Origin: Callorhinus ursinus
Taxonomy: Eukaryota > Chordata > Mammalia > Carnivora > Otariidae
Length of the DNA stretch: 64,000 bases
Assembly (NCBI RefSeq): GCF_003265705.1
Contig: NW_020313045.1
Coordinates: forward strand, 1,516,805-1,580,804
Direction of reading: 5' to 3'
Shown here: one piece after another, positions 55,680 to 64,000 of the stretch
Numbering within the stretch: the stretch's first letter is position 1
How the letters are laid out: the number at the start of each line of letters is the position of its first letter
Position numbers and translations under genes: made by a program
The notes under the pieces: generated by a model
What the model was told of the DNA's origin: nothing
Databases searched by the model: none
The model's input: only the letters and a program-made list of their open reading frames with translations

Positions 55680-58530
55680 TAAACGAAGCTTCCGGAAATT
55701 TTTTTCTCCCTTCTGAAGAACTGGGTGCTCCAGTGAAGTGAGGCTTTGTCATTGGTCACCATTCCCTTTTCAGTCTTGCTGCCGGGAGGCTCTGAGTCAA
55801 ATCTCAAAGTTCAGTGACAGCAAACATAATGAGCCTTATAATTGCCCTACTGCAACCTTCTTTTTCCTTGTCCAGAGTTGTTGTTTCTACCACATGTGTG
55901 TTTGGTTAGGAATTGCCTCATATCAAAGAGGCAAAGGGATAAATAAATAAATACACCAATTAAAAAATCATGCAGCCAGTCCAGTGTCTTATAAACCCAA
56001 GCCTCAGCCCCAGAGCTCCTTCTGTTTTCCTTCGTGCTTAAACACTTACGTCCATGCTTTTGCACTCTGTTTAAGAAGAAAAATGGCCACCAGAACAATG
56101 TGACTGGAACCCAACAGGAGAAATAAAATGGGGCGGATGGCCTCTGGAGAACGTTGTCATGGCCCATTTTACAGATAAGCCAGGGCAGACATGAAGGAGG
56201 ACTCAGCTTCTAGGGGCAGCCAGAGTATGTGTGAGTTGGCAGGTCACTCCAGAGTCCTGCCTCCAGGCCACCGTGGCTTGTCATCTTGGGCAACCTTTTC
56301 TGTTTTGAAAGCACTTCGGCACTCCGCGATCATTCCAAATGCTGCTGGGGAGCACCCTTCCTTTCTACTGTGTTTACCCATCAGAGTCTCTCTGACTTTG
56401 GAAAAGCACAAAATATCTCAAGGAAGGAAGGAACGTAGGTACTTGGCTTCCAACCCCCCAATACGGAGAAACAATCTGAATACACAAAACTAGAAAAGCA
56501 TACCACAGAAGGGTTGCTTAAAATTCACAGCTGTCAACATCAAGTATTTTGTGTGAGAGAAAGAACGTAGGAAACATCGGGTTAACAAAGTAGCTGCAGA
56601 TGGATGGGTTCGCGCCTGGGACGGGGCTGGCATTGTCCGAGCTGTTTGCAGAGGCTCATTTGCATTCAGGGACAAAGATTCCCTGTGGGAGACCCTTTCT
56701 CTCCAGCCTCCTCCCCAAAAAGGCCCCTCACCATCCGCAGTGAAGATAGTCTGCCTCAGTCCCCTCATCCGAAACCTACAGGAACGAACACAAATCTGTT
56801 ATTTTAACACAACGTGGGCACAAAGTGATGTTTTCACTCTGAAGAAAGCCCGGGGAAGCCAAAGAATGGGGCCTTTTATTTGCAGGAGATACTCAAAGGA
56901 AGTGGGATTGAACTGCGGGCCAGGGTAGATGAATAAAGTTGTTAGAAACTTTGCAGCCTGTGGTCTGGGAGCTCCACTGTAAGTTTCTCGACTGTCAGCT
57001 TGAAGCACTTTGCATCAGAATGCATAATTGTGTCTGTTAATGACATTTTTAGCTTAGCTCTCCAACATAGAATAAATTCATCCCCCCCCCCGCCCCCACT
57101 TTTCATACTGCCTGGGAGAGGACTTTTTTTTTTTTTAATTTAATAAACATGATTGACAACAGAGAATGTAGATTTGTTTTCTTTCGGCTCCGACTGTATT
57201 TTTGAGTCTAGGAGGCACACATGGATTTTGCTGATGATGCGGTGGCAGCCCGTTAACAATTGCGTTCATTCCACAAATTCTAAAGTCCCCAGCTTATGAC
57301 TCTCGGAAGAAGTAGCTGGAAAGTGGCACAGAGAAAGGTTTAAAAATACACTGAAACTAAGGACATTGGAAGCACCGTGTCTAAAGGGAAATGGCAGAGT
57401 AGAAATGTCATGTCGATGGTAAAGGCCAGCCTGCAAGGGGGCCAGGGTGGCCTCTGAGAGCAGGGCCCTGAGCTCTGGGGCTCCCATCCCTGGGCCACAT
57501 CTCAAGGGCCTTGCCCTTGAAAGGCCTCCACCTTTTACCACTGCCTTTGAACCAGGAGCACTTGGAGCTTCGAATCTGGCCCTGCCTGGCTGGACAGCTG
57601 TTTTACTTGCAAAGATTGCAAGTGAGAGGATTGGAACCAGCGCTCTGACCTACTGGGACTGTGGGAGGGAGCCTGGGGCACCCATATCCCCTTCCCATCT
57701 CTCCCTCCCTCCCTGTGTTCCCGAGCTGCCCAGAATAAGGGGTCAGAGTCCCCCTTTCCCGTCTGGATGGGGAAACGGCACAGGAAAGATGACTTTTACC
57801 AAGGCCAAGAAGCCCAGGGGACATTGTGATTTCTGAGGCCCTGGCATGAGGCGCCAGGAGTCTGGGGGTGGCGACTGCCCGGCCCTGCTCCCAAGAGTGG
57901 CCCCATGATGTAACTGAGGGCCTTGACCCCAGCTCTTTAAATCAGGGACTCCTTTAGGGGTTCCCCACTGCCATTGTTTGTAATGGCCTTAATCCCAGGC
58001 CTGTGGGGCAAGTTAAATAATTTTTCTTTTTTAACCACCAAGAAAACCTCCCTCGGGTTTGAGTAGGGGAGAGAGAGAGAGAGAGAGAGAAAGGAAATCC
58101 CCCAGAGCATACATAATCTCCTCTTGAGCTGGTCTCCCTGGGCCCTTGGTTTGCAAAGCTAAGCCTTCAGGATAGGTTCAGGAAGAGGAGCAGGAGGATC
58201 TCGCTGCCTGGGTTTGGGGGAGCATGCTAAGGGGTGGGGGGGTGCCGCTGTGACGCCTTCAGGGGCTCCCAGCCCGTACTGGCCCCTGACCACTGTTTCG
58301 GACATCTGTGTGCAGCCCAGCATAGACCGCTCTGAGCCGTGCGCGGGCCTTGGTGTCTGTGGTCATAGGTCTGTGTCCAAGCAAGAGGTCAGATGAGATC
58401 ATCGGGGTGGAAGAGCTTGGTAAACTCTAAAGCACTGGACAAATGTCAGTCTGTTTTTGTTCGTAGCCAGTAGAACCGTCTCCCTCCTGCCAAGGAGACC
58501 ATTTTTTTTTCCCCTTCGGTCTGAGTATTT
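55680..58530. other. About 2.85 kb free of recognised repeats
   Basis: Second long unique-looking stretch. Contains a C9-GCCCCC run at 57084-57098, T11 at 57126-57136, and a GA array at 58069-58092. 56.98-57.07 kb (TTTGCATCAGAATGCATAAT, GTTAATGACATTTTTAGC) has enhancer-like texture. Frames up to 129 codons at 57.4-57.8 kb are GC-rich and lack motifs. No gene called. Confidence 0.35.
58069..58092. repeat. (GA)n microsatellite
   Basis: About 11 GA units. Confidence 0.9.
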
Positions 58531-58533
58531 TTG

Positions 58534-58582
58534 TACTTGTTAACTAATATTTAGTGAGAGCCTACCACTGACCAGGCACTTT
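58534..58582 (-). mobile_element. MIR 3' scrap, antisense
   Basis: AACTAATATTTAGTGAGAGC and CACTGACCAGGCACTTTAAA are the antisense MIR end. Short. Confidence 0.45.
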
Positions 58583-59165
58583 AAAGACATGAATCAGATC
58601 CTGTCACTCCCCTACTTCAAACACACTGTGGCTGCTCATCCCACGTAGAACAGCATTCAGAGTCCCCCCGTGGTCTGCAAGGCCACCTCTGAGCAGGCCC
58701 TGCAGCCTCATTTTCATCTTTACCTTGAGCCACGCCCTCTCCCCTTCTGCCCGCCCCCCCCCACCAGGTACCCTCCTTGCTGCTCTTTGAACGCGTCAGC
58801 TTTATGCTCATCGTAAGGCCTTTGCACGTGCTGTTGAATCTGCCCAGAAAGCTCTCTTTCATCTACTCGGATCTCCATTCGAATGTCACTTCCTCAAAGA
58901 GGCTGTCCTTGACCACACTCTATAATCCGCCCCCCATACCTGATACTCTAGCCTCTTACCTTGCTTGAAGTCTCTTCTTGGCTCCCCATCATAACCTGAA
59001 ATTGTTGAAGATCTGTATAATAGCGTGTAAGAGTGCGTGTGTGTGTTTACTGCTTGTCTCCTCCACTAGAACCCATGCTCCCCCAAGGGCATTTGGCCTG
59101 TGGCTGTATGCCCACGGTACCCAGCACATAGTAGGTGCTCAATAAATGTTTATGGCATGAACGCA
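58583..59165 (+). mobile_element. L2 LINE 3' end, near canonical
   Basis: ATGAATCAGATCCTGTCACT, CCCCGTGGTCTGCAAGGCCA, GTAAGGCCTTTGCACGTGCT, GAATGTCACTTCCTCAAAGA, CTCCACTAGAACCCATGCTC, and CCCAGCACATAGTAGGTGCT CAATAAATGTTTATGGCATGA (spaces mark segment breaks). The full L2 3' order is present. Confidence 0.9.
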
Positions 59166-59938
59166 CAGCCCCGAGGATGCCTGGATGAGAAGTTGGGGGC
59201 TCATAGTCCTGTGCTTTATCTGATGGGATTTAGCTTAGAAGGGAAACAAGAATAATTAATAACTCACTCTTTACTTTGTGACTTAGTATGAAGGACTCAG
59301 ACGCTCAGGTTACTTTTCATAAGACTTGTCCAAAATTGAGGATCTGGTGTCTAAGGTCCTCCTTGAGCCTGGAGGTGAGAACCACACACTAAAAGGACCA
59401 CCCACCTCCCAGGGACTAGATGGACCTTCTCTACCTCTCTCTTAGCTGCCTCTTTGCAGAGAAGGTGAGAACCACCTCCTCTCTGCCTTGCCGATCCGTT
59501 TGAAGAGTCGGCGCCTCACCCACGCTGAGCCAATTACACTCCCTCGCCCCCAGGCCAAGGGTGACCAGGAGCCTGTAGCTGGGCCAGCTGGGACCCTCCC
59601 CTAGGGATTTTCCAACAGGAACTAGAGAGAAAAACTTTTCTTTTTCTGTCCAGTCACAAAGCTGTTGAGGCCGTGAGGCCAGGAACCACCGTTCGTGGAA
59701 CTTGCAACTTCAACTGCCCCAGGAAGAGATTCAGGGACAAGAGGCAACGGTGGAGATGGAGACATAATGTCTGGCTGGTTGGTTCCACTCTTGCTCCCTC
59801 CCTTACCTACAGTCCTGAGCACTAAATCCCCCCTTTCTGCATGAGCCGACCTCAAGCTGTTTGGTGGTGGTGGTGTGTGTGTTGTTGTTGTTGTTTTAAG
59901 TCAACCCACAGTGCCCTGATGAGTATATTTTTATTTAA
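59166..59938. other. Unassigned sequence with a (GTT)n/(GGT)n patch
   Basis: A GGTGGTGGTGGTGTGTGTG then TTGTTGTTGTTG tract lies at about 59862-59896. Nothing else recognised. Confidence 0.4.
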
Positions 59939-59939
59939 A

Positions 59940-60120
59940 CTACTTATTTCATTACTCTAAAATAAACACATGTCATTGAAAAATTCAGACTCTCCAGGAG
60001 ACTGCATGATGAAAAGGGGTCTTCTTCCCTGTCCCCCACTGCCTCCTGGTGCCGCAGCATCCGCCTCCCCACTTCATTCCCTAGAGGTAAAGGCAACCAC
60101 TTGTTAAACTGATTATCCTT
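59940..60120 (+). mobile_element. Fragment of repeat family E
   Basis: GTCATTGAAAAATTCAGACT, CCCTGTCCCCCACTGCCTCC, and CTAGAGGTAAAGGCAACCAC TTG follow the family order. Confidence 0.4.
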
Positions 60121-60764
60121 CTTACTGTCATCTGATAACTTCTGGCAAGCATTTTGAAAGGCAGCAGAAAAATCCTTTGTAATTTTGATTTATCTGATTG
60201 TAATATATATTCCTCTTGTAGATTTTCAAACAATGGGTTATTCAACCATTTATTTCAGTCAGCTTTGTCTGCATTAGTAAATGTTTTGACATTAGCCATT
60301 TATTTCAGAGATGAATGATTCATTTGGGTATTTCTCAACAACATAAAATAATACTCTGGGTGAGGGCATTGCTGACTTTTTGGCAGGGACTGAGTTACTC
60401 CTTTTCACATTCTTTATACGGATCGCGGTGCTTTGTGCCGAGTAGGCGCACGGTATGTGTCGGAATGGATGAGGAATTTGGTGAAAAGAAGCCCAGGATG
60501 GAAGGGGGAAAGAATGAAATTTTATTGAGTGCTTTCAACGTACTGTGGACTTGGCATGCTTTCTCTCTTTAGTTGTAGCTGTAACTCTGAGAAGCTCTGC
60601 TTTCTTCTTCCTTCCCCGGCTGATTGGTTTTTTTTCTTTCCATTCCATGTGTCTCCTGCAAATTCATTTTGCTTAGGTTAGCAGGAGCTGGTTTCTGTTG
60701 CTTGCAACTCCAGAACCCTGACAGAGAAATCAGTGCCTGGAACATAGAGTAGAATGGACTGGGC
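60121..60764. other. Unassigned sequence with MIR/L2 scraps
   Basis: GAGTAGGCGCACGGTATGTG (60439) looks like a repeat 3' terminus. TTTTATTGAGTGCTTTCAAC (60521) looks like an antisense MIR end. No gene recognised. Confidence 0.35.
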
Positions 60765-60892
60765 AGGAAGAGACAGATAAGACTCCATTCGCAAATGAGG
60801 AGAATGAAGGTACAGACCCATTAAGTGCTTTGCTTCAGGCTACAGAGCTAGGGAGTGGCCAAACAGGAATTAACTCGGGCCTGTCAGGGTAC
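60765..60892 (-). mobile_element. MIR fragment, antisense
   Basis: GACTCCATTCGCAAATGAGG, AGAATGAAGGTACAGACCC, GAGCTAGGGAGTGGCCAAAC follow the antisense MIR core. Confidence 0.6.
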
Positions 60893-61182
60893 AAAAGTTT
60901 TAATTTTTCCAACCACTCTGCCGCCAGGTGCCAAGGAACAAATTATTTCTAGAGGCCAAAGAAAGCATGACTGAACTTGCGTGGTTCTCGCCAAGAAGTT
61001 GGTCTGCATTTGTTTTGCAGAAGATGGCTTCTTTTAGAAGTCTGTAGGTTTTGTCCTCAGAGAAGTTTCTAGATTTTTGTTGGCCCAGTGGCATTTCTTG
61101 GACACTTAGAAAAAATGTTTAGATGAGACAAATCATAAAAGAAGACCTCAGACGCTATCCTCCTCTTGGTCTCTTATATCGC
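60893..61182. other. Unassigned sequence
   Basis: Nothing recognised. Confidence 0.4.
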
Positions 61183-61202
61183 TAAATGGTTCATATGTTG
61201 TT

Positions 61203-61403
61203 GGGGCGCCTGGGTGGCTCAGTCGTTAAGCGTCTGCCTTTGGCTCAGGTCACGGTCCCAGGGTCCTGGGATCGAGCCCTGCATCGGGCTCCCTGCTCGG
61301 CGGGAAGCCTGCTTCTCCCTCTGCCTCTCCCCCTGCTTGTGTTCCCTCTCTCGCTGTCTCTCTCTCTGTCAAATAAATAAATAAAATCTTTTAAAAAAAT
61401 ACA
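61203..61403 (+). mobile_element. Can-SINE forming the 5' half of a SINE-L1 composite
   Basis: Complete, little-diverged SINE: GGGGCGCCTGGGTGGCTCAG head, GGGATCGAGCCCTGCATCGG, CGGCGGGAAGCCTGCTTCTC, CAAATAAATAAATAAAATC tail. It is followed directly by L1 sequence without its own right-hand TSD. Confidence 0.95.
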
Positions 61404-61750
61404 GACCTGTACCTCTGAAAAAAAAAATTAATTTATAAAAAAAAAAAAAAAGAAGAAGAAGAAGATAGCAGAAGGGGAAGAATGAAGGAGGGAAATCGGA
61501 GGGGGAGACCAACCATGAGAGACGATGGACTCTGAAAAACAAACTGAGGGTTCTAGAGGGGAGGGGGGTGGGGGACGGGTTAGCCTGGTGATGGGTATTA
61601 AGGAGGGCACGTACTGCGTGGAGCACTGGGTGTTACATGCAAACAATGAATCATGGATCACTACATCAAAAACTAATGATGTAATGTATGGTGATTAACA
61701 TAACATAATAAAATAATAATAATAATAATAAAATAAAAAATAAAAAAAAA
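61404..61750 (+). mobile_element. 5'-truncated carnivore L1 3' end, fused to the SINE
   Basis: TACAGACCTGTACCTCTG, an A-rich region with (GAA)n, GGGAAGAATGAAGGAGGG, ACGATGGACTCTGAAAAACA, GGTTCTAGAGGGGAGGGG, GAGCACTGGGTGTTACATGC, ACTAATGATGTAATGTATGG, then ATTAACATAACATAATAAA and (AAT)n/A tail. Noncoding 3' UTR. The composite 61199-61750 is flanked by identical TAAATGGTTCATATGT at 61183-61198 and 61751-61766. Confidence 0.93.
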
Positions 61751-61884
61751 TAAATGGTTCATATGTGTCCCAATCCTCTTCTGCTGCTGTTGCTACATGG
61801 CTAAAAAGAAAACAAGAGGCATCCACCATCTGTGGTGAATATTGATCACTTCTTTGCTTAAGGTATGATTCTTTACCTCACATA

Positions 61885-62145
61885 ATACTGCAAAGTGGTC
61901 AAAAGCAGAGGCTCTAGAGCCAGGTTTCCTGGGCTTGAATTCCAGGTCTGCTTGTCTTGAAGCTTTGTTGTATCTGATCTATTATTGTCACTGTGCCTCT
62001 GTTTTCTCATCTGTACAATGGGTATAATCATAAAGCCTCATGTTTCTTGGGACTGTTGTAAGGATTAAAAAGTTAACCGACGTAAAACATTTACAACAGG
62101 GCCCAGCATAGAGTAGGTGTTGTGTTTGCTATTAATATTCTTCCT
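61885..62145 (+). mobile_element. MIR SINE, near full length
   Basis: AGAGGCTCTAGAGCCAGGTT, TGGGCTTGAATTCCAGGTC, CACTGTGCCTCTGTTTTCTC, ATCTGTACAATGGGTATAAT, TAAGGATTAAAAAGTTAACC, GGGCCCAGCATAGAGTAGG. Confidence 0.87.
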
Positions 62146-63312
62146 GAACTTATTACTTAAATTTTTAATTACATTTTTAATTTTAAGGTCCTGCGGAACT
62201 GGAACAGACGAAACGTTTTGAATTCTGCCAGTACACTTGTGTAAATTTCCCAGTTCAGAACAGTGGCTCAAATTCTGTGATTAAGGCATTGGTCTCCACG
62301 TAACAAACGACGGGCAGCAATAGGAGTATAAATAGAATCCTCCTTCATGGATATCCTAATTATTCTTCCCTCTTTGACACGATTCCATGTTTAGCTGCAT
62401 AACATTAAGCAATACTCATACAGTTCGAGAAAGGGCAATTTAGAAAGATCAGACCCAATGATCTTAAAGCTGTGATGTATGGTTCAGTGAAAGTATAAGT
62501 AGGTCAAATACCGCTAACAGAATTAGCTGAAATTATGCAAGCTATTATATTGGATATTACTGTTTGAACATTTTGTATAAACTGCCGTAATACACATTCG
62601 TCTTTATAGGATGAATCAAGACTTAAAACTAATTCTGGCGAATTAAGAATTGTATTTTCCAGGAATTAACTACCACCATTTGACTGCAGCTGTAAAAATT
62701 TTATTAGGCAATACATCTGACCTCAAATTGGAAATTGGTGTTGGAACCAGTTTAGGAAATAATTATTGCTGTGTTGTTAATTTTATATTTGCCTAATAAA
62801 ACACAGCAGGAGCAACAGGGTTGGGTGAATGTTACAAAAGAAAGCCCTTGGACGTGGTCTAAACCAGTGTTTTCAACCTCACTGGAATGCCGATTAGGAA
62901 TGCGTCCGTCTGATGAACGCTGTTGTTGCTGAGGTTGTGGAATTAATAGTCCCTGGCTATCAGAGTGTGAAAGAGAAACATGTTGATGTGTCTGTACCAT
63001 CTGAGCCAGCCACTAAGAAGTGTCACCGTGTGCATGCCTCCCCCTGTTTGCTTTGGTAAAGTTTAACTTCTTCACATACCTACAACTACACACACCTATG
63101 CACACCTGCCTGTTGACATTGACGCTTGACCTACCCACTTGTTCCTGTTTGTTGAGTTGGCGTTGTGAAGAGTAGTGGCAGAGAAAGACCAATGTCTCTT
63201 GGAAGCAAAAAGCATGTGTTTTTGTTACTGCTGTCGGGGTGGTTGCTGTTGGTGTTGAGAGAGGGCTAATTATTTCAGCAATTCTGTGAGTGGCTATTAG
63301 GCTTCCTTATGC
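62146..63312. other. AT-rich single-copy-looking block; candidate conserved noncoding element
   Basis: 62.28-62.82 kb has no recognised repeat and is dense in TAATTA/ATTAAC/GCTAATTAT-type motifs (AATTATTGCTGTGTTG near 62759, TAACATTAAGCAATAC near 62400). It is the most enhancer-like texture in the window. No gene recognised; 63.0-63.3 kb is ordinary. Confidence 0.35.
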
Positions 63313-63314
63313 TA

Positions 63315-63377
63315 GTATCATCTTCTAGTATCTTCTAGTAGCATCTAGTACCTTCTATTATCTTCTAGTTTCATCTC
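63315..63377. repeat. 10-bp tandem repeat, about six units
   Basis: Unit GTATCTTCTA with variants GTAGCATCTA, GTACCTTCTA, TTATCTTCTA and GTTTCATCTC at 63328, 63338, 63348, 63358 and 63368; the first unit is 13 bp. Confidence 0.85.
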
Positions 63378-63752
63378 AAAGACATAATTTGAGGCTATAA
63401 ACTGAGTCCATAGCCACTTGCTACTGGTTGCTGTGGGGCAGTGTTATCCAAAAGTTGGGATACAAATTGCCTTTTGGATGGAGTATCAAATAACAGATCC
63501 CACGATGAAAAAATTACTACCTTAGCAGTCATCTCAAGATCCTTCTGGTTGTGTCAATCAAAGTGGCTCAGTTTGCTGGTAAGATGTCCTTAACACCTTT
63601 TAAACACTTGTTCATCTCCATTTTTTACCAAAGAGTGGGGAGGACTCAGGCTCAGAGCCTTGGCAGGCATGGCAGCTGCCAGAGTTAATGATATCAAATT
63701 TTCTGCTCTGTTGTTTTTTAATGGTTATATTTGATTTAGAGTAAGTGAACAC
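63378..63752. other. Unassigned sequence
   Basis: Nothing recognised. Confidence 0.4.
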
Positions 63753-63764
63753 GGTTTTTCATTT

Positions 63765-63985
63765 GTTTTTAAGATTTTATTTATTTATTTACTTTAGAAA
63801 GAGAGAACGCAGGAGTGGGGAGATGGGCAGAGAGAAAGGCAGAAGGAAAGGAAGAGAATTCCAAATAGACTCTGTGCGGAGTGTGGAGCCCAACTCGGGG
63901 CTTGATCTAATGACCCCGAGATCAATGACCTGAGCCCAAACCAAAGAGTCAGATGGTTAACCAACTGAGCCACCCAGGAGTCCCT
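63765..63985 (-). mobile_element. Can-SINE, antisense, older subfamily, with TSD
   Basis: TTTTTAAGATTTTATTTATT tail side, AGTGTGGAGCCCAACTCGGG, CCGAGATCAATGACCTGAGC, and AACTGAGCCACCCAGGAGTC end. TSD GGTTTTTCATTT (63753-63764) and GGGTTTTCATTT (63986-63997). Confidence 0.94.
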
Positions 63986-64000
63986 GGGTTTTCATTTAGA

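Noticed and set aside
57447..57836. 129-codon GC-rich frame
   Set aside because: Composition-driven; antisense frames are also open; no recognisable motif.
61166..61384. Frame across the SINE with 'LSLSLS' end, or a tRNA gene in the SINE head
   Set aside because: Can-SINE sequence. The tRNA-like promoter region does not fold as an intact tRNA-Lys gene and lacks a terminator in the right place.
1..64000. An undescribed operon-like, mobile or defence system
   Set aside because: The window is mammalian noncoding DNA; every structured region resolves to known repeat classes, simple repeats or motif-level candidates.
1..64000. Assignment to dog, cat or a named locus
   Set aside because: SINE bodies do not fit the canid SINEC_Cf or felid types, and no gene is present to anchor the locus; naming a locus would be guesswork.

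Overview
This is 64 kb of nuclear mammalian DNA with no protein-coding gene that I can support. Open frames are short and no frame gives a convincing multi-exon gene; the longest stop-free stretch is about 150 codons and lies in an old interspersed repeat. The organism is a carnivoran. Thirteen tRNA-Lys-derived Can-SINE copies (GGGGCGCCTGGGTGGCTCAG head, CT-rich middle, AAATAAATAAAATC tail) and a lineage-specific L1 3' end are present. The SINE bodies (CGGGAAGCCTGCTTCTCCC type) look like those of arctoid caniforms (bear, panda, pinniped, mustelid); the dog-type SINEC_Cf and the felid-type body are both absent. This taxonomic reading rests on recall of SINE families, not a search.

Layout. 1-12.5 kb: old L2 and MIR relics, a (TTTTG)n array holding a 10-N assembly gap, one Can-SINE, and an AT-rich single-copy-looking block (7.6-8.2 kb). 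12.3-19.5 kb: repeat-dense, with a hAT relic, a 5'-truncated sense L1 with target-site duplication (TSD), MIR, a long L2, an antisense ancient L1 carrying a nested SINE, an (AC)n microsatellite and a SINE. 19.5-27 kb: mostly unassigned sequence with scattered MIR/L2. 27-31 kb: a hAT relic, an L1 fragment hit three times by later retroposons, and an older LINE-like 3' end hit by two SINEs. 31-32.5 kb: single-copy-looking AT-rich DNA. 32.7-33.55 kb: an AT-rich minisatellite of about 98-bp period. 33.5-51.5 kb: a mosaic of MIR, L2, hAT, SINE and L1 3' ends, ending in a CpG-dense islet near 50.7 kb. 51.6-54.5 and 55.7-58.6 kb: the two longest stretches free of recognised repeats, the best places to look for regulatory DNA or exons of an unseen gene. 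58.6-64 kb: L2, a composite SINE-L1 insertion with a single TSD, MIR, another single-copy-looking block and a terminal SINE.

Interpretation. The window is probably intergenic or deep intronic sequence from a gene-poor region. What can be read directly is its retroposition history: nested insertions, TSDs, a SINE/L1 chimera, and microsatellites that grew from repeat tails or seeds. Functional suggestions (CpG islet, one exon-like segment, CTCF-like motifs, conserved-looking blocks) are inferences. I found no convincing undescribed system.
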